From Homalodisca vitripennis (lineage: Eukaryota; Arthropoda; Insecta; Hemiptera; Cicadellidae): a stretch of 64,000 nucleotides of DNA. Each line of letters starts with the position of its first letter. Positions within the stretch are counted from its first letter, which is position 1. This document shows, piece after piece, positions 35,395 to 47,201 of the stretch. The DNA lies in contig NW_025776233.1 of NCBI RefSeq assembly GCF_021130785.1, forward strand, positions 238,566-302,565, written 5' to 3'. The notes under the pieces are model-generated. The model had not been told where the DNA came from. It ran no database searches and was given only the letters and a program-made list of their open reading frames with translations. Both the position numbers and the translations under genes were made by a program.

Positions 35395-36600
35395 ATTTAT
35401 TTATTTCCTTCCAACGGTCAAAAACCAATTTACATTTATTAACTTATAATAGATGATTAAATCATACTTAAACAAAAGGGCCAAACCAAACATGCAACTG
35501 GACTCTAAATCAGATCTAGGCATAATTAACGTATAAATAATGTAATAAGAAAGTATAAGTTATATTAAAAATTAGTGAAAGTATATAATAAATTAGTGAT
35601 AATATTAACTTAATACACTACTGTAAGGTGTGATACCATATGGAGAAACAAACAGACAAATAATAACAGTGCAAAGAAACTATACAATTATCAACAACAA
35701 TGAAAGATAAAATTTAAATGAATAACAAGAGTAAAAAAATATTAACATTAACGAATGATAGTGGTAAATAAAAAACTGAAAAAATAAAAAATATTTAACT
35801 TAAATGCATGCAAATTACTGTCTAAGACGTGGCATATGAATAAATAAAGAGATAAATAATAACAGTGCAAATAAACTATATAAAGTAAACAACAATGGGG
35901 AAAATACTGTAAATAACAAGAGTAAAATATATATAGGTACCAACAGAGAGAAAAAAAACTAGAAAAACAACAAATGCATGCAATAAAATGTAAATATATA
36001 ACCAAGAGGCACAGTCGTAATTATAAATGTGTAACAAAAACAAGCAGAAACAATAACAGAGCAACACAACAAGAATAATGGGGGAAAAGTTATCAGACGA
36101 TATGTAAGTCATGACAGGCTAGTCTCAACTCTCTCCTGAAGGCATCACAGCTCATATTAAAGAAGTCCAGATGTCTTGGGAGGTTGTTTGCCAGGCGTTG
36201 AAGTCGTGGAAAGCACTGTGGAACATGTACTGTGTGGTGTAGTGCCGCCCTCCAAACAGCTGGGGGTGACGAAGATGACGTGATGCCCGGAAGTCCAGCA
36301 ATTCGAGCAGATCAGGTGCATCAATGACAGAGCAGATCAACTTCTTCAAGAAAAGCAGATCATGAACTATACGTCCTGAATGGAGAGGTTCCAAGTTAAA
36401 CTGAACTCGAAGGTCATCAATCGGCACATTACGGTACTCAAAGCCCAGCCGCAGCCCAATCAAACGAATGAAGCGGTTTCTGTATGTTCTCAAGCCCATC
36501 AATGTGACCAACAAGGTCATTTACTATGGTTAATGCGAAATTGGCTGATGTAAACAGTATTCTGACAGGTTCAAAGATTTTATTTAAAATCGCCTCCTGA
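35395..36600 (-). mobile_element. 3' fragment of a third LINE (LINE-3), reverse strand
   Basis: The reverse frame at 36152-36520 reads MGLRTYRNRFIRLIGLRLG, then FLKKLICSVIDAPDLLELL, DFRASRHLRHPQLFGG and FHSAFHDFNAW. This is the layout of the extreme C-terminus of CR1/Jockey-type ORF2 (hydrophobic FLYKLLxGxIDCPELL, then the basic R...F segment, then a final ...RxxNxW). Upstream RT motifs are absent, so the element is strongly 5'-truncated. A 3' region of about 750 bases lies at 35395-36150 and contains tandem repeats. It differs from LINE-1 and LINE-2. Confidence 0.7.
35645..36095 (-). repeat. Tandem repeat of about 175-190 bp in the LINE-3 3' region
   Basis: AATAATAACAGTGCAAA recurs at 35659 and 35849 and, diverged, as AATAACAGAGCAACA near 36050. 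AACAAGAGTAAAA recurs near 35725 and 35918, and AAATGCATGCAA near 35803 and 35972. About 2.3 imperfect units are present. Confidence 0.65.
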
Positions 36601-36730
36601 ATATATATATATCTGTCTACAGAAGATCTATAGCTCTTAGATGGAATATAGACATGAAATTTTGCATATAACCTCAGTGATGCCTGATACGCGACACGTA
36701 ATGTGACTGTAGCGTTTTTAAAGCTAACTT
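36597..36730. repeat. Dispersed repeat R3, copy outside D1
   Basis: CGCCTCCTGAATATATATAT, AGATCTATAGCTCTTAGATGG and CCTCAGTGATGCCTGATACG share order and wording with 15985-16100 and 54555-54660. It appears the least truncated of the three. Confidence 0.5.
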
Positions 36731-36929
36731 GGCTAATTCTTTTTATTGGAACGTAAGTTAAATTAAAATTTTTGGAAAGAAATATTGGGCTTTAATTTTA
36801 AATTATATTTTAAGAAGTTAGGATAAAAACGAATATGTAATCCTTTAACAAGTTACTGATGGTAATTTTAAAATATTAGGAAGGCGGTTCACTGCCTTGA
36901 ATTGATTAGAACTTGTCTTGTTCTGCAGT

Positions 36930-37960
36930 TATGTTAGATCTGACAAGGCTATTGTTCTCATAGTTGGATACGGCTGGGCCAATGAGAGAACACCGCGGAT
37001 GTCCATCAGAATTGGTGGGAAGGGAAAATATATATGCACCAGCCCATAATTCTCGCCCTTCTTTTAGTAATTTTCGTTAATTAAGTTGATTATAGTGCGC
37101 AGTGTTTCTAATTTTTTTCCGAGTGGAATTTTGATGTAAGCATCAAATTTATTGTACGTTATATTGAAATAGTCTTCCAGATCTGGTATTAAATTAATTT
37201 TGTTGCCCTTTTATAGGAAAAAATTAAATTCATAGAAACTACAGAGCAATCTGAATAACTGATTCTCGATGAACAATAGGGCACAGTAGAATCATACAAG
37301 TTACATTTGGTTCAAACTTGCAAGAAGAGTGAATAAAAATTGAACTTTGTTGAGATATGGAAATTTAGTTATTTATTAATATTTAATTTGAACTGTTTTA
37401 TTGTGTATTATTAATTGAAAATTAATTGAACATTAATTATTGTTTGAGAGAGTTTTATCTAAATTGCAAAGACTTGGAAGTTAAGTACAACTAGTGGAAA
37501 GAGAACTTTGATTTTTTATTTTGAATTTTGAGTGAACTTAGAAGTGAACATTTTTATTTTAGTTATTTCCAAGTGGTATCTGATTTTTATTAAAAAACTT
37601 TATTATTTTATTTCAGTACAGGCTCTGATTTTTAGTTTGATATATTTGATTAATATTGTTATTTCTTGCCAATGGACCTTTTAAATTTACTAAACGGTTT
37701 GTAAATTCTTTGTGGAAAATAGAGTGAAAAATTCTGTAACATTGAACTTATTAATTTGCTAGTTTAAAATAAATCCATTATTTTAATTAGAACTGTGATT
37801 TTTATTTAAGAAAAACCAGATAATACTTAATAGTTTAAAAATCTAGTGATACATTTTACTGAATATTCACTCGTAGCTTACTAATAAAAAATATTTTGTA
37901 TCATCTTGGATGCATAAACAAATACCTACAACCCAAGTCGTTATAGTGGCGTACTACTGC
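36930..37960 (+). mobile_element. Possible decayed LTR with CCAAT/TATA promoter
   Basis: GGGCCAATGAGAG (36975) and AAAATATATATGCACC (about 37026) form a CCAAT-TATA pair, with an initiator-like GCGCAGTGT at 37097. About 0.9 kb of AT-rich DNA follows, ending near CCCAAGTCGTTATAGTGGCG (37932-37951). GTGGCG after an AAGTCGTTA-like end recalls the junction between a Gypsy-type LTR and its primer-binding site. No gag-pol and no second LTR are present, so the call is tentative; a cellular promoter is the alternative. Confidence 0.25.
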
Positions 37961-38819
37961 CTTGTAATACTTCTTAGACGAAGAGGCCTAATATCAACAG
38001 AATTCAACTTAGTGATTGATCAAATGATATTGAATATTTAAAAACCTTTAATAAGTTTACTAGTTTAATACTTCTTTTTCCGGTGCGTTATATTGGCTTT
38101 ATAATTAATGCCTGTAATGGGAATTTAGGCCAGGAATTGTCAACAATATAAAATTTTACACTATCTCTATTCTTGTATCACCATAATATTCTTTACTGTC
38201 ACATTTAGCTGCCGTTGTTTCTCAGTTATTTTTTATATCAAATGAATACTCTAGAATGTATTAAAATACGACCTGCACTGGTCTTTTTTGGGAACAGTGA
38301 GTAATATAATAAATTTGTTATTAAGTCATCCAATGTTCAAGTGGCTAATATTTTGAAATAAATCAGTCTCAAATGTACGCACTCTGTAAAGGTTTTGTCA
38401 AATACTTTTTTAATTTTAACTATTCACTTAAATCTGCACAATGTTAGTATATTAGGCACTATTTGTTGTGAGCAACATCCATACGTATCCAGGTATACAT
38501 CACAACAGTGCCACGTAAATTACTCATTTCCATAGGAAAAAATGGTAAAACCATGATCCGGGTAGAATTTTCTTTACGGAGTGATGAATTTCAACGGGTA
38601 CTTTTAATTTAAAAACGTACAAAATTACAAAGAACAAAGTGTCGAGCCCATTTGCTTAATTGTTCAATTAGACCCTTGTCCTCAGACAAAGGTGTTTCAA
38701 TAAATTCTAGTCAATTTAACTTTCCAACCGTTACACTTTCAATTCCTGAATTAAACGTAGTAAATCATTTTTTAATCATTAAACCGTTTAACTAATGCTT
38801 CACAAAAATAATTTGTAAT
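37961..38819. other. Gene-free stretch before D2b
   Basis: AT-rich; a slightly GC-richer piece at 38640-38695 (GTGTCGAGCCCATTTG, CCCTTGTCCTCAGACAAAGG) has no second copy I can find. No gene is supported. Confidence 0.35.
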
Positions 38820-39199
38820 AACTAAATTTTTAGTAGCAATAAACAATGATAGGCCTTAGTATTGTATAAATTATTTTTATTGCTGTATTAAATATAATAT
38901 ATAAACAGAAAATCGTGTAAAACACACCAGATGACAATGCTAAAGATTTAATTTCAGTTACTAATAAGTTTTCAGCATTTTTGATTCGTGCGATTTCATT
39001 GTTATATTTTTTTATGTCGAGTTGCCAGGATCTAGTATATATGTTAAAAAGTGTATATTTATAGTAAATTTTAATTACTTTGGACTAATTATTTTTTTGT
39101 TGCACAATAGAATTTGTGTTTATCCCGAAAAAAAAAAACATATAAACAGTTCTGAGAAGCCTACTTATGTCAAAAGACTATAAATATAGGTGTCATAAC

Positions 39200-39747
39200 T
39201 GTCTTTTAATATGTATAACACCAATATAAATAAACCTTTTAACACTTTTTTTGTAAACTTTTATTTTTCTCACAATGTACATATGAAAAATCTGTGATTT
39301 CATTTTCAGGTAGTAACTAAGGTTAAGTTATAAAAATAAATAATTAAAACCAATTTGTCATGTGTTTTTCACTAGTGGCTAAATTTGTTGTATTTAATTT
39401 TATGTGTGATCAATGTATATTGTTTAAAAGTCTATCGAATAATACATACATTTTGTTAGAAAATCTTTGTCATTTAATAATATATTATGATTAATTTTGG
39501 CACTTTTGTAAATTTCAAAATGTTCTAAAGTAGATAATACGACTTTTTTTGCTTTTGTGTACAATTTCAAGATTGTTTTCGATGTTACTGTATGTATCGC
39601 CGGTGTTATTTAAATGGTCTGCATGTTTAATGTACATTGTGATAAAAATAAAAGTTTATAAAAAAAGTGTTAAAAGGATTCTTTATATTGTGTTATACAT
39701 ATTTATAAAACACTTTTCAAGGATACATTTCTAACATGTCTTTTAAT
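39200..39747. mobile_element. MITE with long inverted ends and 11-bp target-site duplication
   Basis: The element is 39211-39736 (526 bp), flanked by TGTCTTTTAAT at 39200-39210 and 39737-39747. D2a has the uninterrupted site (CATAACTGTCTTTTAATTTT at about 21704). Ends: ATGTATAACACC with CCTTTTAACACTTTTTTTG on the left is mirrored by the reverse complement of AAAAAAGTGTTAAAAGGATT and GTGTTATACAT on the right (to 39700), an inverted repeat of about 55 bp; 36 further bases follow on the right. Long inverted ends plus a 10-11 bp duplication are the hallmark of Mutator-like elements; that assignment is inference. No transposase is encoded. Confidence 0.75.
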
Positions 39748-39786
39748 GTTTTTGTTTGTTTTGCTTTTGCCGATGGATGGATTTTG

Positions 39787-39910
39787 AAGGAAATAGGTCT
39801 TCGGGACATTTTCCATCGTTCAGTGATACACGAAATCAGAAACATTTGGTGTTACTGATTTTTTTTGTATCACTAAACGATGGTAAAGGTCCGGAAAAAT
39901 CCCGTATTTT
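39787..39910. repeat. Long imperfect hairpin, copy 3 (D2b)
   Basis: The paralogue of the hairpins at 21760 and 22112. GACATTTTCCATCGTTCAGT on the left pairs with CACTAAACGATGGTAAAGGTCC on the right. Outer arms have decayed (AAATAGGTCTTCGGG against GGAAAAATCCCGTATT). Confidence 0.7.
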
Positions 39911-40754
39911 AATTTATAGTTTGTTTACTACTTGTTTTTCAAAACTGCATTGCTAGCAGTTTTCCGCTGCTTTCCACGCTATTTACTATTCACTGCCCGT
40001 GTATCACAGCAGGTCCGAGTCGAGAGTATATTCCGATGCCAGTTTAGAGTTTGCTTTGTTGCTACGATCAACAAATACACAAAACGTGTATATTTATAGC
40101 TGTCGTAATTGACTTCGTTCTCTTTTTGTCCTATATTTGATTTTGCCTTATTTTCCGATGAAGAAAATATATGACACAAATCAGAGAAGTCTACTTCTGT
40201 TAAAAGTCAACTAAGATTGGTTTTATAATAGTGTTTAAATTTTATAGTAAACGTGAGATGGTAACTTAGTTTTTATATTTAATATTTATTATTTTCTAAA
40301 AATTTACAGTTAAACGATTGTTAAAAATACACTATTTACGGGTTTGTTTCTCTATAAACTTAAAATTGATTTTAAATATTTTAGAATATTTAGAGCTGTA
40401 ATTAGTATTTAATTTGAAAAGCACAGCCCAGAAACCTTTCATACAGCATAGTTCTTGCCAAATATTTTAAAGGAAATTATTTATTTTATGATTAATTAAT
40501 TACGTTTTAGGAAAATTTCTAAGGTATATGAATATTTACCCAATCACTGAAATCTACATACGACGTGATAAATAATGGATACTCCTTAGAGATTTCTCAT
40601 ACAAAAATGTATACATTTTTAAATAGTCCTTAAATTAAGGTTGAGATGTCATACAACAATGGTTACACATAACAGTTGATTACATTTGATATCCTTAGTT
40701 CATTAATAGTTCAAAATATTAGAGACTAAGATGAGATATTTCACTGCTTTATTG

Positions 40755-40880
40755 GCCATTGGGACGTATCCCAGAGGAATTTTTTAATACGAATAGGCCT
40801 ATATTCATCACATTGGCCGTAAGAATGTCCATGAAACATTTCAGTTCCATCGGTTCAATAGTTTAGGCAGTATAAATGTG
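40755..40880 (+). repeat. Dispersed repeat R2, copy in D2b
   Basis: GGACGTATCCCAGAGGAATT through TTCCATCGGTTCAATAGTTT is the most complete of the three R2 copies. Confidence 0.6.
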
Positions 40881-41689
40881 TTTTCTAATAATATTATGAT
40901 AAAATGTATGCTTAATTGGCCATTATTTTTAATAAATCTTTGTTCTATATTAAAACTTCCAAAATATTTGTTATATCTTTTAAATAATCTGGTAGCATTT
41001 ATTGCAAATTAAACAATGTATTTTAAAATTTGTCTTGATGAATATGGTCCGAATTACTACAATGATTTTCATAAATCACGCATATATTGTATTGTAAGAA
41101 TAACATTAAATCAGTTAATATATTGAGTTACCTGCATTTAGTAAAATAGTTATAAAGAAAAATTCAATCGAGGATTGAAAGAAATAAACCTTAAAGCGGG
41201 GAGTAAGAATAATTATTAGCCACCCTTTCACAACGGTAGTGGATTTCTATTACAGCCGTTAATTTTGTTTCACAATATGTCTCTTAAAGTTTTGAACTTT
41301 TCCCCACTTTATTACATTCAGTGAAATATGTTAACAAAAAACATAACCTTGAATGAAGTATTATTATGTTTACGGTCTTTAAACTTAGAAGATGCAGAAA
41401 AGGATAAAAAGGGAAGTCTTAGCATTAACTAAACATATTCTATAAGGGGTTAAATAATATCACATTGATTTGCTATTTTATATGTAAAAAAATTTGTTTT
41501 AAAAGATCTTTAGAGATTTGATATACACTATAAAATTGTTTGAACCTCAATTTAAAGTATATAGTGTTCTTTTATGGGCTTTTCATTAATACGAGTCTTA
41601 AAATTTATTTACTTGTGCAAGAGAATACAGAATTTTAATTGTGATGCCATTTATGTCACGATCGTTGTATTATTAATGCTACATTTTAG

Positions 41690-41837
41690 GGCGGAATTAT
41701 GTATAAAGGAATTATATTCAGGTGCAGGACATGTCAGAGAACTACTGATAAAACAAGGATGCATTTCCTTGTCTAGTACAAAAAATAACGTGTATTCTGA
41801 ATTTAACTTACAGTTAATGGAAGAATTATTGACATAA
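41690..41837 (+). CDS. Candidate terminal exon in D2b
   Basis: The paralogue of 24006-24154, after the same acceptor (AG at 41688-41689), stopping at TAA 41835-41837. It reads AELCIKELYSGAGHVRELL, then IKQGCISLSSTKNNVYSEF. The first codons differ by a one-base indel (GGCGGAATTATG here, GGCGGAAAATATG in D2a), so the copies would need upstream exons ending in different phases. At least one is probably non-functional. The frame also stays open upstream to 41574, which I attribute to chance. Confidence 0.3.
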
Positions 41838-42485
41838 TTTTTCTTGCAACTTTGGAATTGTAACCTACACATGACTTCTCTAAGCCATTAATTCAATAGA
41901 GGTTACTACAAGACTAAAAAGTAATGTGAGAAAGCTTATGTAAAACCGTTTCGGATCGCGGAGTTGTAAAAACATCTGCGAGTGAGATCAAATTTCGATA
42001 GATTATTATCAAGAAATGAAACTTTAATTACAATTAAAGTGATGGCTCTTAAAGGAGCAGTAAGAAAGGAGTTTTTTCAAACATCAAGGCTCTGACCCAG
42101 TGACTTTTAAAATTACAAATTTTCCCATAACACATTATAAATTATTCAAATATAATGAGGTATTATGTATAATTATATTATATGATTAAAATATAGCGAT
42201 TTTTATTATAATACACAATATTATTATTTTGATCAATATGCTAATTGTGCCGAGGCCACATCGACAAGAATAGACTCTTTTCTAAAGTCTAATTACTGTG
42301 CCTCATGTTGGTCCAATGTCCTGTACATAAGCTGTATTTTATACTATAGTTAATTATATAAATAAATTTTATTTTATAATTGAAAAACCTGTTAAATGTA
42401 AACATTTTAAACATCATGACTACTGAAATAACATGAATCTAAATTATGCCTTGTTCATTTTTATACTTAATAGAGCACAATCATA

Positions 42486-42710
42486 ATGACTAAAAATCTA
42501 GACTTAGATTTTAATATCTCTCCACAAATTGAAATATTTCTGAAACCATTCCAGCAATTCAATCAAATATCATGGAACGTTATTTCGAGGGAAATTCGAG
42601 TTATTTTCCAGATAATTTATAAGAAAACGTTCACTCTCCCATTTCAAGGCTTAAAACCACTGATCTTTAAACTGACATCCAAAATGGATCATAAAATGGG
42701 ATTTTTGTAA
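42486..42710 (+). CDS. Open exon-like frame related to the satellite
   Basis: Open from ATG 42486 to TAA 42708-42710 (74 codons): MTKNLDLDFNISPQIEIF, then QQFNQISWNVISREI, IYKKTFTLPFQGLKPL and KMDHKMGFL. A possible acceptor TTTATACTTAATAG lies just upstream (AG at 42472-42473). Phe/Ile/Lys-rich, no cysteine, no motif known to me. The satellite at 57287-59577 is a diverged multicopy relative. It could be a real last exon, a gene fragment or chance; the conserved WNV and FKLxSKxD words across diverged copies favour coding ancestry. Confidence 0.3.
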   Translation: MTKNLDLDFNISPQIEIFLKPFQQFNQISWNVISREIRVIFQIIYKKTFTLPFQGLKPLIFKLTSKMDHKMGFL

Positions 42711-43310
42711 CTAAAACTTATCTCAGGAATGTTTAGAATGTTATTCGAACAGAACATCCTCTTGATGTCCTTATTTCTCAACGGGAAATCGCGTGCCAAG
42801 CCGTAGGCAACTGCTTATTAATTAATAATAAGTTTAATAAAAAAAAAATATAACACATATTTACAAGTTTTTAGTAACACAATAATAATAAGTTTCAATA
42901 AAAAAGTGTTAATATAACCGTTCAATTAAATAATTAAATTAATATGAATTTGTACAATCCATTTCCTATGGAATCGCAATAACTGATAATTAAAGTACAA
43001 CTACGACCTACTTTGATACTGAAATTCAATGTCAAGATTGAGGTCGTATATACATATTAAGAACAGATTATTGATTAAATTTACATGCCTTTGAGATTTT
43101 AAATATTTATCAATATGTATATATTTAACTCGTAAAAGCGAAACATTTACTCGATAGTCTACTTTTTTTTTAATTCACTTTAGAATAATTCAAGTATTAA
43201 ATATGGGCGGTAGTTTGAAGTGTAAACAAAATTGTCAGAACTCTTTCTGTCATAACAAAATATTGCACAGTAATGCTTTGTAATAAAAATAGCTGTATCT
43301 TATTCTACAG

Positions 43311-43512
43311 TATAAATTTACTAACTGAGTGAAAATAATTGTAGTGGTGGTAGCAAAAACCATGCTGAAGCTGTTATTAAATTTGTCCCTTGCCCGATTT
43401 AAGACTTTTCAGTATCCGCACTTTTCTCGTTTCTTCGTCTTTCTGAAACAACAAAATGTTCAGACATTGCTACCTATTCAAATTTTTCGCTTTACACAAG
43501 TGATTACACACA
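43311..43512 (+). pseudogene. Candidate signal-peptide exon in D2b lacking ATG
   Basis: The paralogue of 25622-25825: acceptor AG at 43309-43310, donor GT at 43513 (CACACA|GTAAGTAC). From GTG 43329 the frame is open (KIIVVVVAKTMLKLLLNLSL), strongly hydrophobic like a signal peptide, then basic and aromatic (RFFVFLKQQNVQT). An internal ATG at 43362 could serve as start. The exon would end in phase 1, not matching the phase-0 exon at 44903, so no complete gene can be built. Confidence 0.25.
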
Positions 43513-44902
43513 GTAAGTACTTTTAGATGCACTGATTAAATTATGTTTAAATATGTAATTTTTATGTTTATAATTGAACATTAGTAAATATTTTAGCAAT
43601 TGAAAAAATTGTGATTAATCTCCTGATTTCAATACTTCTTGCAATATAATGACACATTTGCAGCGATTACGCAATATAGTAATCGCCAAACCAACAACCA
43701 GAGGCACCCAGATTAAAAAATATAGTATATTATAGGTGAATAAATAAGCCCATTGTGTGTTAGGACAATATAGTCCATAGAAAATATAATGAAGGTAGAC
43801 AATACTTTGTAGTCTGGGTTTCTCTGAAGTCGATACGATGTAAAGAATCCATCTTCTGCTTCTTCTTTATTAAAATTCACATTGAATCAACCCCTCCCAC
43901 TACAGGTAAGTTATGTGTAGAAAACTTAGTTGCTCCACTGTGCTTAGATATCGTGTCAAAAACATTGTAGTGCACTTAATCGTGCACATGGTGGGACAAT
44001 TGGAATACTTCTTCCCCTAGATTACCATTTTTTCATATTTCGTAATCTAAGTTATTTTGATGTCAAAACGATGTAAAGAGTTAGCTTTGAGCTCCTTCAT
44101 TGACGAATTTCATCAGAAGAACATGACTCCAGTAATTATCAATGTGACAGCGTCGGATTCCAAACGCTGCACAAAGAGGAATATCAACTGGAGCAACTCA
44201 GCACTCACATTAGATTCTTATTAGTACATAAACAAGATATTTTATAAATATAATTTATTCTTCAAGCTCCTACTATAAAATTTCCGTATAATTACTGGCT
44301 TTCAACCGTATATTGAAATCGGCATGACTCAATCTTAATATAAATATATGTCATAAAGCAAGAGTTTGATAATTTAACCTGATTGAACATACTAAAACAA
44401 AAACTTAAATTGGTCAGTAAAATACGTGATAAAAATAACTCTTTTCTTTTAATAAAAACAAATTTTTGTAATTATAGTTAAAATTACCTAAAATCAACTT
44501 ATATATTTAAAGGAACTTGGAAACTGAACCGCTATGGAACAATAAAAGAGAAAAACAGTGGAACAAATTAGATACTATGCAAAAATTGAAACAAAAATTT
44601 ATTTCGCTATGCAACTAGCGACGGAAACAAGTCGCATTGTCATCAGTCAATACTATCTGTATAATTACAAAATTAAACTTTGAAACACAGCTTACAAACA
44701 AAGTAAAATAAATATCACGATTGGATGTTTTGATACAATTTTGTTTACATTGAATCTGACAAAGAATCAATTTCGCGCCTCGCTGCCAAAGCCGCCTTTA
44801 ATCTTTAATACCGCCGACCAGCTGTAATTAGTTTCTCTACGTTTTAATTGCCTTTAGCGACTTTAGTTTCCAGTAGATGATGAATGCGTACTTTGTGTGC
44901 AG

Positions 44903-45121
44903 GACATCGGGACAATGTAGAGCCACACAATGACTTTTGTCGGTCAACACGAGTCCATGTTCTTGTACACAATGCAGCACTTGTGTTTGGGTCTAACTGA
45001 TTATCCTAATATGTTAAACATCAGCACAGCTTTTAATATGCTGTGTAACGATATAGTAGTACATAATGTGGAGTGTTTAGAACCAACAATGATTGAAATA
45101 CAAGTAATAAAAATGAAATAA
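44903..45121 (+). pseudogene. Broken copy of the 27346 terminal exon
   Basis: Same acceptor (AG at 44901-44902) and near-identical sequence to D2a, but codon 6 is TAG (44918-44920; AAG in D2a) and a second change makes TAA at 45119-45121 (TAC in D2a). Between the two stops the frame is conserved (MTFVGQHESMFLYTMQHLC), so the decay is recent. Confidence 0.6.
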
Positions 45122-47052
45122 GAAGTCAATGATAAATAATGAAAAGGGATGGTCAATAGGACACATTTTGTATAACAACGTCACGTACTTTTATGACCTA
45201 CACATAAAAGACAAATAGATTGAACACGTTTTGTAATATTCACAGGTAGCATGGTCGTAGTATATACATAAGTCAATTTTTTATTTATTCACTTTGATTC
45301 TTAAAATTTTTTTGGCTGTCAACCTATTACGTGAACTACCATTTTCCACATTTCCATACCCTTCTCAATGGGCACAATATATTTAACTGACACATAGATA
45401 TTACTTGTCTCCAAGATTAAATTTCAAAATGTCTGCTAAATATTGCAATAATAAAATATTAATGTCCGGCTCAATATTGTCACTTAGTTTGTCTATCATC
45501 GAGATCTATTATGATGCTCCGTTATTAATCATTATTTCGGATGAATAAAGGAAGAAATATGTTTAGATTTAATGTGTACATTGGAACTATCGTATTAAAA
45601 TATTATTAAAATCTAAAAGTCTACTTTAAATGTATACTTGAAACTGGTTTACTAGTTTTAAAACTTTAGAAAAACATGCAATGGATGAGAATTTAAACAA
45701 TAAAAGTAGCAATAAACGCTTTCTTGCTAAATAAAATTAAAAATATACTGGGAACTTCAGTTAAAGTAATTTGGATAATAGAGACACTTGGGCCAACTAG
45801 GGTCCATAATTAAAAGATAAAACTAAAAAAGCCCGTAGAGTAATCCAATTAGTTACATCTGATATACTTAAACTGCAGAGCACGACTTGCTTGGGTAACA
45901 GAGAGAAGTTAAATGGTTCATTTGTGTTTGGAGACTCTTTTATTGTTTGTAATAGAAGTATTTGATCAACTAAAGATTTGCGGTTAAATGGAGAATTTTG
46001 AAATTTAACAATGCAACGAATTCTCAACAAATTTTAAGAAATGTTGGCATTACCTACTAAATTTACTAACAATAAAATGGTCCAATAAAAAAAATAAACT
46101 AATTATTTTCTATAATTAAACTCGTGTACAATATATTATACGTAATTTATTCATTTATATCAGATGGTGATATATTGGTATACATATGAACATTATAATG
46201 CACATCCGTTTTGAAATAGTGGTTAAGCAAAGTAAAACCTAATTATAATTGAAATGATAAAGGCATCTAAAGTTTTATAAAGATGATAAACGGGAGACAC
46301 TGTGTAACAGAGACTAGAAAAAGTAAGGAGAAAGTAGTGAAGGAAAGAAAAAGAGAGGAAAAATATTATAGATCAATACATTTTTATGCCTCATGTCTGA
46401 AAAATATGCTAAATAGGTAAGTATAATATTAAACAGTTTTAAATATTACGAATAAAAATGCAGAATATAAAGATCTCTTATATTTCAATCTAACTTGAAA
46501 CAAATTTAATTTAAACTTAGAAATGTTTAATCTTAAACATAAATAGAAGTACTGCTCTAGATTCAATTATCAAGTTATAAGTTTTAAAGTTTCTTTGCAA
46601 TAAACGAAATGCAAAATAATGTGTAAATAATTATTATTAAACCTTATCTATTTTGTTTTAGCTGTGAGAGCTCTTTTTAATGTAAAAATAATTTCCTAAA
46701 ATTACACAATTTTGAAAAATAGTAAGCAGTTAATTGTTTATAATTTCCAACAAATAACATCACTTCTTCTCTACATCCTTTGTAAATAATATATTTTAAT
46801 TTATATAAATAAACAATATTATTCGATTTATTATGGAGCAGCGCACACTTCAGATACCATGAACAGAAAACCCTAGGGATTCCCTTTCAATTTTTATTAA
46901 TTATACACATTATTAAATTTGTATTAAAAATAATGATTAAGATGGTATGATACAATATACTTCAATTCATAATAAAGGAGGCTTAATATTAAATGGAACG
47001 GAACATTCATTTAATATTCTGCGGAAATTAACGAACGTTTTTTTTCTTTTAG

Positions 47053-47201
47053 TTGTTAAGAAGTTTAATCTTGTGCCGATGCACAGTAAAAGGGCTCCTC
47101 TCTGCAGATTTGCTGACGGTGTCAATGTCACCAGTAACAAGACCATGAAACTAGCAAAGAAGCGTTTATATTCGAGATCTCTGACAGATTTCCCTGATTG
47201 A
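47053..47201 (+). CDS. Candidate terminal exon at the edge of Xb
   Basis: Follows a very strong polypyrimidine tract and acceptor (TTTTTTTTCTTTTAG, AG at 47051-47052) and runs about 49 codons to TGA 47199-47201: VKKFNLVPMHSKRAPLC, RFADGVNVTSNKTMKLAKK, RLYSRSLTDFPD. It is basic. The Xa counterpart (reverse strand, about 32155-32055) is nearly colinear in DNA but broken in frame, so the sequence may belong to a repeat rather than a gene. Confidence 0.25.

Larger units (their letters stand above)
38820..46661 (+). repeat. Segmental duplication D2, copy b
   Basis: The partner of 21268-29095 in the same orientation. It carries a MITE at 39211-39736, a single copy of the hairpin block, no (CA)n tract, and decayed versions of one terminal exon (44903). 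Conversely, the satellite-related exon relic is more intact here. Confidence 0.92.

Noticed and set aside
35748..36112. Tyr/Phe/Cys-rich reverse frames
   Set aside because: Translations of the tandem repeat in the LINE-3 3' region, past the end of its coding sequence.
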